NCBI RefSeq assembly: GCF_051020765.1
Contig: NC_134929.1
Span: 1,076,286 to 1,140,285 of the forward strand
Length of the DNA stretch: 64,000 bases
From: Lasioglossum baleicum
Lineage: Eukaryota > Arthropoda > Insecta > Hymenoptera > Halictidae
Reading direction: 5' to 3'
The notes beneath the pieces are model-generated. The model did not search any database, was not told the DNA's origin, and saw only the letters and a program-made list of their open reading frames with translations. This document shows positions 1 to 10,628 of this stretch, one piece after another. Position numbers and translations under genes: made by a program. How positions within the stretch are numbered: position 1 is the first letter of the stretch; every line of letters begins with the position of its first letter.

Positions 1-1015
1 GACACACATACACTCTTTCTCTACTATGCCTGCCGCAACTAGATGACCTGGACAACGTATTAAAAAATCAGCGAGGTCGGAGGGTGTTACCTTCTTGTCA
101 ATAATTGTCAATAGTGATTGTTGAAGGAGGTTTGGGGGCAGGCGAAGTAACCAATGCTAGATACTTTAATTAGCTGAATATAATGAGTACGTTATTACTA
201 CATTAATATGATTGTAAATACGCTCTTCGACTTGTCTCGTGGACGGATCGTAACCGAGAGAGAGTGGGGCACGCGCCGGCCGCAAGGGCCCCAACAGTCA
301 TGGAACATACTCGAATGTTCCGCATGTGCACGCGCACTTTGAATACGTTTTCCAACAGTTATTAGGACATTAATTTTTATTTATTTAATCGTATCTGTAA
401 TGTATGTAATATCAAAATTCTTTTATTTATTTCAATAACCGTAGTCGAATCTCATATTTCTACAAGTGGATATCCGCGTATTCGGCTGCTGACCAGTTCT
501 TGCTACATATTTTGTTAAAAAACTCTGTTTTTCGCAAGACTTCGCAATTAAGATTTACATAATATCAAAATATACTATTTTACTAATACAACGCAAAAAA
601 AATCCCCGAAGTGTTTTGAGGTGTTTTTTTAATCCTCTTCTAAAGATTAGGGAAACCAATAAAACTTAATGATTTCATTTCAGGTTCATTATTAAATAGC
701 GCATAAGTATTGCAAAATTTTTTAAGATGAATTATAATTAGCCAACCCTTAGCCATCATTTTTTTTTTAAATATTATTTCTTACAAACGATTTTGTTCAT
801 AACACAACGATAACAAGTTACGCTATGAACTGATGTACTATTTCATCTTCCAAATTTTCGCTTACAGATTCGCTTGTAATTAATTTCCTACTGAATTTTT
901 TGAATTTTTTTTTCAAAAAATGATTTATTTGGACATTTTGACATAGTATGAACATAGTTTTCAATCGATATGAAGCAGTGACTTTTCCGATTTTTGTCAA
1001 TGGCTCGTGACACTG
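1..1015. other. AT-rich stretch, no gene seen
   Basis: No convincing coding region, RNA gene or terminal repeat is visible. The short open frames here have no recognisable protein content. It precedes the first Transib-like element. Confidence 0.6.
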
Positions 1016-1020
1016 CGCCG

Positions 1021-2171
1021 CACAGTGGGTAAAATCGACGTTCTAGCTGTTCACGGGCTAAAAACTCAAAGTCCTCATATCGATTTTTAACGAATGCACA
1101 ATGTTTCTTAAATGTCTATTACATTCGAAAACGATAATATTAATTAAAGCTATTAAAAACTCTCGTTACAATAAACATTCAAAGATCAAACTTTTTCAGA
1201 TACGATTTATCACCGAAAAAATTCCTTGTCTTCATAATGATGTCCTGGAAAACCTACTGAAGATTAAGTGACCATTTTTTTTTTATATGAAGAATGTATA
1301 TCTATGTTAAGAACGCACCAGGAACTAAACATCATTGTTCATAATTTATTATAAAAAAAAATATTTAATCAACTAAGGAAAATTGTCGAAGTTTTTCACC
1401 TTTGACAAGGGATAAGTTAAAATGTCCGGAGATGTCCATGTTCTGACAAAGTGGAACATTTTCGGCAAGATCTCCTCTAAAAGATCGTGCAAAATTTAGT
1501 TCCAGTATAATCCATTATCCGAAGTTATGATAGTTTAAAGCGTCGCGTGACACGCGCACAGTGGTGAGTTCGATCGAAATCGTGGCCAAATTATTCATTA
1601 TTCACACGAGTTTTCAGACATTTCCGGTGGTGTAACAAAAAAATGTTTCCTACAAAAAGTAATCAGTACACAGTCTTTTACAAATATCAATACAAAAAAT
1701 TTGCAAAAAAAATTTTTTTTCAATAAAAAATTGTGGTCACCTTCATTATTTATTTATAACTATATATTTTTTATTCAATAATGTTATAGCTGACGGCAAG
1801 ACGAATCCAACGACCTATTTATATATTTAAATAATGGTGAAATAGGCGTGAACACCCAGTTTTCAAATATTATTCATTATTCACACGAGTTTTCAGACAT
1901 TTCGGGTGGTGTGACAAAAAAATGTTTCCTACGAAAAGTAATCAGTACACAGTCTTTTACAAATATCAATACAAAAAATTTCCAAGAAAATTTTTTTTCA
2001 ATAAAAAATTGTGGTCACCTTCATTATTTATTTATAACTATATATTTTTTATTCAATAATGTTATAGCTGACGGCAAGACGAATCCAACGACCTATTTAA
2101 TGTGGTCTTTATGTATTGAAATAATGGTGACATAGGCGTGAACAGCTAGAACGTCGATTTTACCCACGGTG
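1021..2171. mobile_element. Transib-like non-autonomous element A
   Basis: Both ends carry the same inverted terminal repeat of roughly 35-40 bp. The left end begins CACAGTGGGTAAAATCGACG and the right end is its complement with one change in the first bases (CACCGTGGG). A perfect 5-bp direct repeat CGCCG flanks the element (1016-1020 and 2172-2176). A CACAGTG terminus with a GC-rich 5-bp duplication of the CGNCG type fits the RAG1-related Transib superfamily. No transposase is encoded. The right-hand interior resembles that of the larger element at 25623-32319 (motif around GACGAAT.CAACGA), so the two look related. Confidence 0.8.
1591..2143 (+). repeat. Tandem direct duplication inside element A
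   Basis: Two copies of a ~265-bp segment lie head to tail, 1591-1853 and 1870-2143. They share long identical stretches, including ATTATTCATTATTCACACGA at their start and AATAATGGTGA near their end. Only the second copy continues into the element's right terminus, so the first is an internal duplicate of the right end. Confidence 0.85.
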
Positions 2172-2186
2172 CGCCGGGCCGACTAA

Positions 2187-2487
2187 AGGTGAGCGCATAC
2201 TAGATGGTCGCGGGAAGGCCGCGGGAAGGCCAAAGCCGCCGATGGACGCCCAAAGCCGCCGATGGACGTCCACGCGGGAAGAAATCTCTAACGGGCCGAC
2301 GGCTCCACAGCAGGGAGCAGGGCTCCCTGAAAGAAAGGTCCCTTTCCCTAAAAGAGGTGGGGAGCCCACGGAGACCTTTTTTTCTGCCACGCACAGCAGG
2401 TAGCCCTGCTCCCTTGCCGCATGGACGTCCATCGGCGGCTTTGGCCTTCCCGCGGCCTTCCCGCGACCATCTAGTATGCGCTCACCT
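2187..2487. mobile_element. Harbinger-like MITE with a 62-bp perfect TIR
   Basis: A GC-rich 301-bp element that begins AGGTGAGCGCATACTAGATG and ends with the exact complement. By eye the inverted repeat is identical over 62 bp. It is flanked by the 3-bp direct repeat TAA (2184-2186 and 2488-2490), the TWA pattern of PIF/Harbinger elements. Each arm contains a short internal duplication around AAAGCCGCCGATGGACG. There is no coding capacity; the open frames across it are by-products of GC-rich palindromic sequence. Confidence 0.8.
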
Positions 2488-2490
2488 TAA

Positions 2491-3950
2491 GTGGGCCCAA
2501 ACGCCAATCTAGCTAATAAAAAATCATAGTGATCAAACGCAGCTTCCTATTGCAACCGGGTGACCGGGAAACTTCATTCTTTAAATTTATGGTAATTTGG
2601 ACCACAAAAAAATTTTGTTTAAAACTTTTTATAGTCATTTACATCAATGTAATTTTCGAGAGAAGGAGCATTTCTGCGGAAATTAAAGTTACTAGCGTTT
2701 TTAGTCACAAAATGAACTGAAACCGACACTAAAATAAAAACCTCATATATTTACAAACATACACACTTGATTAGATAGACTTATTTACACTTCTAGTTAT
2801 ACATACATCGTTTCAGTTTTGTACACACATCCATGCACTGAATACACACCTACACTATAGGAGAGATACTGACGTTCTCTGGACAGGGAAATATAGCCAT
2901 TTTTCCCAAAAATTCGTGTTTGTTACGGGAAAACCCTTACGACCCAGACCGATTCCTCCCAACCATGATTGAGACTTACCGGCCGCAGCCGAGGCCCCGC
3001 GGTCGCGCCCGGTCCTTATTTTATGATAGACAGGTACCAGATCACCAGTTACTTGACTTGCACGGAAAACCGAAAGTCTGGATTCTAAAAACATTTATAA
3101 TAACCAGAATCCTGTTCAGAGTTTTCATCGATTACTGAGTGTTCGTCTATCGCCGCCGTGTGGGCACACAGTTATCAATGCTTGTCATATTTACTCGTGC
3201 AATTTTTACTCTAATCCTGTCAATTTTCAGAATATTTAAAAAATCTTTCACAAAACATTCTTCATATCAGATACAATTAAGTAAGTTTTTTAAATCTCAT
3301 ACAGCTATCCTATTCGTTTATGTGCTGTCACAAGAAAACATAAAATTCCGTTTTACGCTAGAAGTATTAATTTTATGACCTACATTGATTAAACATTTTT
3401 TACTCCTCTCAGTCAGTACTATAAACCAAAGAAATCTTAAACCCTCTTTATGAGTGATCGCAAACTATTCATAAACTTTAAAGTTACATTAAACAATTTC
3501 TGGCAAATTCTGGCAGCTGATTTTTACAAGAATTAAAGAACAGAGTCTACATTACGAAATCAATTTCGATTACTTACATTCGAAAAACTGAAATGCATGA
3601 AGTAAAAAATTGTCTACCTTTGAACACGGGTATTTGGAAAATTCATTAACTTTTGCAAATTCTGTAATTACAGAATGAAAGTACATACTTTCTTCTACAA
3701 AGCCCATGAAAGGCAAAATATTCGCATTTAATATTAACGTTTACTAGTAGCAAAAGCACTGACCGTTCTGGAGGACTCTTAAAGGCCGCAGCGACTATAG
3801 ACTTTTGCGTAAATATTACGCTATATAAAAAATCTTCAGAGCAAAACAGAATATAATTTAAAGATCTAATAACAAATAAAAATGTAAGTAATAGTATGTG
3901 ATTGGAAACACGACTTTTTATCAGCTAGATTGGCGTTTGGGTCCACTGTG
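2491..3950. mobile_element. Transib-like element B, left tip eroded
   Basis: The right end reads ATTGGCGTTTGGGTCCACTG followed by TG, the complement of a CACAGTGGACCC-type terminus. The left end at 2491 shows the matching GTGGGCCCAAACGCCAATCT but has lost the first bases. Removing the Harbinger-like MITE restores CGACT just before the left tip, matching CGACT after the right end (3951-3955), so the target duplication is probably CGACT. A GC-rich patch at about 2930-3090 is the only compositional outlier inside. I see no transposase. Confidence 0.65.
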
Positions 3951-3959
3951 CGACTGTGC

Positions 3960-4162
3960 CAACTCGCGTGTAGGTCGCGCTCTGATTGGTCCGTGTTTTC
4001 CGTTAATAACTCTTAAACAAAGCCGCGGATAACATTTTGGCAAAGGAAAATATCGCTTCAAATGGTCTCAGAAACCTCCCATTTTCGGGAAGTTCAGGAA
4101 TTTTTTGACACCCTGTATATCGATAATTCTACGCGGTTCCACAGTTACTTTCGACCACCCTG
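3960..4162. repeat. Remnants of TA-CAGGGTG element ends
   Basis: The sequence GCGCTCTGATTGGTC with about 150 bp after it, ending in GACACCCTG at 4115, recurs at 17400-17501 and in both arms of the 10.4-kb composite (23174-23298 and 32392-32515). A second CACCCTG-TA terminus ends at 4162. No matching left ends are present, so these are broken copies. Confidence 0.65.
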
Positions 4163-4165
4163 TAT

Positions 4166-4942
4166 ATTGAAGATGTAATAGGATAGTATGATGAATTTTA
4201 ATGTAATGCACATAATTGACTGAAATAACATTTAAATAACCCCAGCCTAGTTAATTAGTTTCTTAAGTATGTACCCATTGATTCAGAATACATTAATATA
4301 AACTGCGTGTCTACATCTACAGTAACAAACACTGAAACACCAAATAGGTTACTTCCGTAAAATCTACAATAATATTAATGGAATTGGAGGGAGGGCACGT
4401 AATGAAACATCTGATATAAGACGAACAAATTAGTAATCCCAACTGGCGGTTTTAATTAAATTTTAATTAAAGACACGAAGAAAAATGACTTTATTTCGCA
4501 GTAGAAACGGATTCTGGGAAAATGGAAATAACGATCCGGCATAAATTTTCATAGTTTTGCAAAAATGTTACTTATTATTTTATTATATGATTAATATAGT
4601 GTTACCAATTTTAATTGTTCTTGGTTTGTGTATTTTTTTGTATATTGTATCTGTTTGAAATGTTTTGTATTAAAAAAAGGTACTGCAGTCAAACCATATT
4701 GAAATTTCATATGAATAACATGCAATGTTCATTACAACTACAATAGCACAAAAACTTTAAACTAAACTGGAAAAGTTTAGAGTCACTAAAGGTATTTAAA
4801 CAGGAATAAAAATGAAAAAAAGTTTGTATGAAATATTATTTTTTTCCCAATACAATTGGGAGGGAATACAGAGGACTTCCTTAGTAAACTGTTACTTCCA
4901 TGTGTGTATGTGCACAAATATACCATTACACTATGTACATAT
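4166..4942. other. AT-rich stretch, no gene seen
   Basis: I see no recognisable gene, terminal repeat or RNA in this interval. Confidence 0.55.
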
Positions 4943-4943
4943 A

Positions 4944-5609
4944 CAGGGTGAGTCACCAAACGTTACCACCTCAAATATCTTTGTTGTTTCTAAAGATACG
5001 TAAAATATGGTAAGGACAAAGTTGAATGGTACAATGGGGCTGACACGATGCAAAAAAAAAATTTTGTTTTTATGTCATTTTTTCAGAGATATGAAGGTGA
5101 CCTTCATTTTTTTAAATGGAATGAGGTATTTTTTAATACATCAATCGATGCAGCTGGACATTCGTTATAATAAAGTACTAACCTATGTATGTCGAAAAGT
5201 TATTAGTTCAGGAGATATTTCAATTTAAATAACTCTAAAATACCATTACTGTCGTACTACGACGTCAGTGTTTACTTACTTATGTAACGTCTTATCACGA
5301 CAGTAATGGTGTTTTAGAGTTATTTAAATTGAAATATCTCCTGAACTAATAACTTTTCGACATACATAGGTTAGTACTTTATTATAACGAATGTCCAGCT
5401 GCATCGATTGATGTATTAAAAAATACCTCATTCCATTTAAAAAAATGAAGGTCACCTTCATATCTCTAGAAAAAATTACATAAAAACAAAATTTTTTTTT
5501 TGCATCGTGTCAGCACCATTGTACCATTCAACTTTGTCCTTACCATATTTTACGTATCTTTAGAAACAACAAAGATATTTGAGGTGGTAACGTTTGGTGA
5601 CTCACCCTG
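4944..5609. mobile_element. Fold-back element, TA target, CAGGGTGAGTCACC ends
   Basis: Nearly the whole 666 bp is one palindrome with its axis close to 5276. The left arm starts CAGGGTGAGTCACCAAACGT and the right arm ends with the complement. TA precedes and follows the element (4942-4943 and 5610-5611), the Tc1/mariner/IS630 target signature. The arms are nearly identical with only scattered single changes. No transposase is encoded, so it would need one in trans. Confidence 0.85.
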
Positions 5610-5611
5610 TA

Positions 5612-7335
5612 TATTTCTCAACTGATCGTGTGAGACGTCCACATTATCAGTTAAAAATTTCGTTATTTTGCTTGTATTGTAATATAATTATAAGGGAACA
5701 CAATATAAATTGTTTATGAATAATTATAATAAAACTATAATCACGTGTGAAAGTTCTTTTGAAATCTACACATGGTTTTTTGTTATCAGTTTGTCTATAG
5801 TTTTTTGATGATACTGTGTTTTATGTTGCAAGATATATACAGGGCTTTTTTTGCTTTTGCTTTTTTAATTTTTATAATTAAAAAAAATTTTTTTCACGTG
5901 ATTATAGCAAATTTTTTGTAAAATTAATTGGAAGAGCAATTTTTTACAATCATTTTTGCAATTTGTTTTTTCGCAATCTGTTGGAAAACTATATTTTATT
6001 AAATAAGATGACTTTATTTATTCAATGCAAATAAAGTTACACAGTGGATTAAACAGTGATCGTAATGTGAATGGAAAAAAGACATAAACTGTATTGAAAC
6101 AAGGTAAAGCTAATGCTGTAGCGTAAAAGATGCTGTGATGTGTACTGTACTGTATAAGAGCGACGACTGACTGGTTCGTCCCTGGAAAAAATCTTTGGTC
6201 CCTTTTCTTAAGTGGGGGTGTCATAAACCACTTGGGCCAGACAACGAAATCTCTGCTCCTACGGTCGAAGTCGCACCATAGCCTGTCTGTATAATATTAT
6301 CGTTGGATTCCAACACAATCTACAACTTAAGCTCTCATTTTTAAACGTATGTAGCTCATTGCAATGTTGACCGATTTTCATAAAACTTTCAGTACGCATA
6401 TAAGTTACCGAATTCTACAAAACGCATTTTTAAAATTATCGTTACTGGCTCAGATAAAAAAGTTGACAAAACATCATTTTTTGAATTTTGTATGATTTCT
6501 AACAATTGTAATCTAAATAAAAAGATTTTTGTTTACTCATTCTCCAGCGAACTAGTTGGCCTATGAAATCTTGAAAAATTTCAAATGTGTGTGTTAGATA
6601 AATTTTTAAAAAATTATACAACTTTTAAGAGTGTCCACTCAATATTATCCCCGACTGTGTATGCAAATTGTCGTGCGCCATCTGTGGGCCGAGTAGCGTG
6701 TAGTCTCAGAATGTTTAACTTTCAACACCACACCTATTGTTTATCTAACACTGTGATTGATCTAAAAAATGAATAGCATTTATTTTGTCAATAAATATTA
6801 GCTATTCTCGAGATTGCAAGATTCTATTGAAACATTATTGATACACCTCTTACGCACTGTCGGTATTGCTTTCCTATTTGTTACATCTACGCAGTTTTGA
6901 AATGGTTCTTTGTGATAAAAATATAACAGAAAAATTTTTCCAGTCTTCTTTTTTATTTTTATAAATATACTCGTACGTCGTTAGGACTATAAAGTCAAAG
7001 GGTTCAGAGTTATTAATACTAGTAGGCTTCATTGAGTTTCTGGGTTAATTCAGTTCACATTTTTTTCATTCACACCGTAATATGTTTTTCAAGATTTTCA
7101 TTCATCATATGTCGGGAAGTCGAATCACAATATATTTTAACGAATTTCGAATCAATTAACTCGAACAAGTAAAAAAATTTAAAAGTTACAACATGTGGCA
7201 ACTTGACTCTGAAAGTAACTTGAGAGAAAGTAACTCTTGAAAGCAACTTGACTGAGAAACTTTTGTCGAAAACATTTTTTAATTGCACTACTGGAAATGC
7301 CTAAAAAATGGTGACATAACTTAACGGACACACCC
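5612..7335. other. AT-rich stretch without recognisable genes
   Basis: No gene is recognised. An orphan element terminus (ACACCCTG followed by TA) ends at 7337, immediately before the next fold-back element; its partner end is not seen. Part of 6340-6500 resembles 61260-61440 weakly. Confidence 0.5.
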
Positions 7336-7341
7336 TGTATA

Positions 7342-7959
7342 CAGGGTGTCCCACGCAACTGGAACAGGCTGTACCTCCTAAACGGTCGGGAATAGAGGAA
7401 AATGTTATAAGAAAAAGTTGAATGGCATCAGACGGTGCATACTACGCAACTAATTTTATGCACTTTTGTGCATCGGTGCATCAGAAAAATGCAACTCCAC
7501 ATTTTTTAAAAATGGAAACCTACATTTTTGACTGCACCAATCGATGCAGTTTGTTGTGCTCTACATAAAAGTACTAAAATACTTATGCCCTAAACTTATT
7601 CGTTAGGAAGTTTAGGGCATAAGTATGTTAGTACTTTTATAATTTATAATGGAACTTTCATTATAAATCAGAGAACTTTTAGTTTCGATAACTTCCTAAC
7701 GAATAAGTTTAGGGCATAAGTATGTTGGTACATATATGTATAGCATAACAAACTGCATCGATTGATGCAGTCAGAATGTAGGTTTCCATTTTAAAAAAAA
7801 GTGCAGTTGCATTTTTCTGATACACCGATGCAAAAAAGTGCATAAAATTAGTTGCGTAGTATGCACCGTCTGATACCATTCAACTTTTTCTTATAACATT
7901 TTCCTCTATTCCCGACCGTTCAGGAGGTACAGCCTGTTCCAGTTGCGTGGGATAGCATG
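7342..7959. mobile_element. Fold-back element, CAGGGTGTCCCACGCAAC ends
   Basis: A palindrome with the left arm starting CAGGGTGTCCCACGCAACTG and the right arm ending in the complement. The last bases of the right arm have decayed (GGGATAGCATG instead of GGGACACCCTG). TA precedes the left end. The axis lies near 7650. The centre also repeats the motif AACTTATTCGTTAGGAAG and its complement several times. No coding content. Confidence 0.8.
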
Positions 7960-7969
7960 TGTTAAATAT

Positions 7970-8150
7970 GGGTCAAATTGTGTTTTGTGTTTGGTGTCAT
8001 TTTAATCAGAGAAATGTCACACATATATCGGTAAAATTACATTAAAAATAAGTAAAAAATAAAGAGAAGTCTTAGCGGTCCGTGTTTACATGCTGTCCGT
8101 TTCTACGTTCGGCGCGGTCGACGAAGCCACAAAAAATATGTCACAACACA
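7970..8150 (+). repeat. Dispersed repeat shared with 42780-43010
   Basis: The segment contains GTGTTTGGTGTCATTTTAAT and, further on, TTTACATGCTGTCC followed by TTCTACGTTCGGC. The same strings in the same order recur at 42780-43010, with extra sequence between them there. It is an unclassified interspersed repeat lying just upstream of the candidate host exon. Confidence 0.6.
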
Positions 8151-8353
8151 GATCCGAGAATTGATTTAGAATGGGACATTACTGTTTTAGGGACCTCTGT
8201 TTTAATTTTTGTACACTTGACCGAGTAAGACCAAAGATTTGTTGTATGGAGAAGAGTAAGTAATGAGATGTTGTAATATTGTTGTTTTTGAGAGAAACGA
8301 ACGAAAGATGTTGTGGCATAGGTGAAAATTACGAATGACTGCGTGAATTGCAG

Positions 8354-8563
8354 GTCCGTGCCGTAGAAGTGGGTATAGTGGTGTTGGTGTTGGTCTTTTG
8401 GGCAGCCGCGATAGCGCTGTTCTTCAATCGTTGGGGCAAGATTCGTATGTTGCTGCCATATCAACCCGACTACAAGGAACAGTTAAAGGTTCCTGGCACT
8501 GGGGTATGCCCAGCGGCGAACTCCGCATACACGCAACACCCGACTCAACACACCTGCTCTCAG
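8354..8563 (+). CDS. Candidate host exon: membrane helix plus polar tail
   Basis: This 210-bp stretch is open, clearly richer in GC at third positions than its surroundings, and bounded by a splice-acceptor-like CAG (8351-8353) and a donor-like CAG|GTAATG (8561-8569). It would be a phase-0/phase-0 exon of 70 codons with no start or stop of its own. It encodes a hydrophobic segment (VGIVVLVLVFWAAAIALFF) followed by a basic, proline- and tyrosine-containing tail (NRWGKIRMLLPYQPDYK). This resembles the membrane-proximal part of a single-pass membrane protein. I do not recognise the family. An in-frame stop at 8336-8338 limits how far upstream it can extend. No other exon of the same gene is evident in the window, so it may belong to a gene with very large introns, or be a chance open frame. 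Confidence 0.5.
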
Positions 8564-8914
8564 GTAATGCATACTTACACTGCACTCCTCGCAACATTAA
8601 TCTCCAACAAGCAAATTTGTAGAAACGTGATCAGTATCTACCGGATGTTCCCTCTAACGCGACGCACGATTTTTCACCCAATTGCAGCCATTTGACATAA
8701 AAGGGTTAGAAGAGTTGCAGGGTATGGAGTGTACAATAGATAACAGTAGAAAAATTTTTGAAAACAGTTTGTTTTCATGGCGAAATCGAGGTCACCTTGG
8801 CTTTTACAAATTGGAACATATATATTTTTTTGTTATATTTAGGGGACATCGAGACGAATTTAAAACACATATTATATGATATTTTTACTAACACATTACT
8901 CGATTTACAGTATA

Positions 8915-9371
8915 CAGGGTGGTCATTTTATCTGAAGACATTGAAATATCTCGAGAACTATGCATCGGATCAAAACAAGTGGGTAATGAAAGTTGTTCGT
9001 CGTGAAGAGGTACATCCAATGATACCAAATTCGACCCCCCACCGCCACCCCTCTGGGGGTGGGGTTGGGGGAAGATAAAAAACTTAAATGGGAATCCCCA
9101 TTTTTCATTGCAGATTTGGATTCTCCAGCAAAAAATACACAAATTTGACCGAGGAGTTTTTGCATTTTGGTTCACAGATGGCGCTGTAATGGACAAAAAT
9201 CAAAATGGGTAAAAAATCATTGAAAATTGGGGATGGGGGTGGGGGTGGGGGTCGAGTTTGCTATCATTGGATGTCCCTCTTCGCGACGAACAACTTTCAT
9301 TACACACTTGTTTTGATCCGATGCATAGTTCTCGAGATATTTCAATGTCTTCAGATAAAATGACCACCCTG
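8915..9371. mobile_element. Inner fold-back element, CAGGGTGGTCATTTTATC ends
   Basis: A 457-bp palindrome with TA on both sides (8913-8914 and 9372-9373). The left arm begins CAGGGTGGTCATTTTATCTG and the right arm ends in the complement. Each arm carries a G- or C-rich run (near 9030-9070 and 9230-9250). It lies close to the axis of the outer fold-back element. Confidence 0.85.
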
Positions 9372-9377
9372 TATAAT

Positions 9378-9472
9378 GGAAATGTGAAATATTTAGCTTT
9401 TCGTCGTATTCGACTGCGCCAACATCATTTGATAGCGAAGAGGCTACGAAAAGCTAAATATTCCACATTTCC
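9378..9472. repeat. Short hairpin MITE
   Basis: A 95-bp inverted repeat. The left half GGAAATGTGAAATATTTAGC pairs with the right half ending GCTAAATATTCCACATTTCC. It is present only on the right side of the outer fold-back element, so it was added after that element formed. Confidence 0.75.
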
Positions 9473-9694
9473 ACTACAGTAAATCGAGTAATATGTTAGT
9501 AAAAATATGTGTTTTGCAATATGTGTTTGCAATATGTGTTTTGAATTCGTCTCGGTGTCCACTAAATATGGTTTAAAAAAGGTGACTTCGCTTTCGCCAT
9601 GAAATCAAACTATTTTCGAAATTTTTTGTTACTGATATCTGTTGTGCGCTCCATACCCTGTAACTCTTGTTGCAAACTTTTATTTATCAGATGG

Positions 9695-9983
9695 CAGGGC
9701 CCGCTGCAGGGGAGGGGCAACCCGTACATTTGTCCGGGGCGCGAAAATTCAGGGGCGCCATTTTGGCTGTAACTGTGATAAAAATATTGATGTGTTAAAT
9801 ACCCAATTAATAGAAAATTTGCTTTTATTAGAATAAATGCTTTTATTAAAATTTAAATAAAATGACTTTATTTTTATTGAAGATAAAAAATATGTACCTT
9901 TATTAAAAAAATATATACATATCCTTAAGGGGTGGCAATTTGTATTTTTGTCCGGGGCGACGTAATCGCTAGAGCGGGCGCTG
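9695..9983. mobile_element. hAT-like MITE inside the fold-back arm
   Basis: Begins CAGGGCCCGCTGC and ends GAGCGGGCGCTG, an imperfect inverted terminal repeat of hAT type. CAGATGG is repeated on both sides (9688-9694 and 9984-9990), or 8 bp with one mismatch. The motif TGTCCGGGGCG appears near both ends. The segment is absent from the mirror position in the left arm, so it inserted after the outer palindrome arose. Confidence 0.7.
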
Positions 9984-10037
9984 CAGATGGCTGCAAGTGG
10001 ATGAAAAATCGTGCGTCGCGTTGAAGGGAACACCCTG

Positions 10038-10628
10038 TATACAGGCTGTAGCGCAACTGGTGGTGCAACTGGAGAGGGGCTGATTCTACGTCAAGAAACA
10101 CCAGAGTAACAATAATGTGTTAGTTTCATGTTAATATTCGTAACCAGGGGAACGAGATCTATAACTCTGTAAAGTCTCAACTAAATCTGTGACGCGAAGG
10201 CTTTGCATTCTCTTGTTAGTCGAAATTTTACCATCTCAGTACTTTTCTATTTACCATTTTGATAGAGATGAGTATTAAATATAAATATAATAACTTGAAT
10301 AGAATTCAATTGCAGCATTGCATTTTTAAATTACATTTTGAAGTCATAACTCAACGGATTTAACTGTGCACCGCCTTTGTTCATGTTTTAATTACTTCTT
10401 AATATTTTCACAATACTTTACCATCCGGTGCTAAACTTATTATGCAGAAACTCCAATTTTAAACTCTCTTTTATCCGCTAGCGTATTTTAATACACTTAA
10501 AGCTTCATACACTTAAAAATGTTCTCATTGCTCGTACATATAAAGTAAGAGTAATAGAAAAACTGATAACACCGACGACGATTACAAATACCACGATGGT
10601 TTTCAAGGATAAGGGTGGTCTAGCTAAA
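10038..10628. other. AT-rich stretch, no gene seen
   Basis: No recognisable gene. A partial copy of a terminal motif (TACAGGCTGTAGCGCAACTG) adjoins the end of the preceding element. Confidence 0.5.

Larger units (their letters stand above)
8641..10037. mobile_element. Outer fold-back element with three insertions
   Basis: The outer arms are 8641-8912 and about 9473-10037 and match through ACGCGACGCACGATTTTTCA and TCATGGCGAAA. The right end is GGGAACACCCTG followed by TA (10038-10039). The left end has decayed to CCGGATGTTCCC, preceded by TA. Inside lie a second palindrome at the centre (8915-9371), a small hairpin (9378-9472) and, in the right arm only, a hAT-like MITE (9695-9983). Confidence 0.75.

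Noticed and set aside
2160..2512. Overlapping open frames on both strands at the GC-rich island
   Set aside because: By-product of a Harbinger-like MITE with 62-bp inverted repeats.
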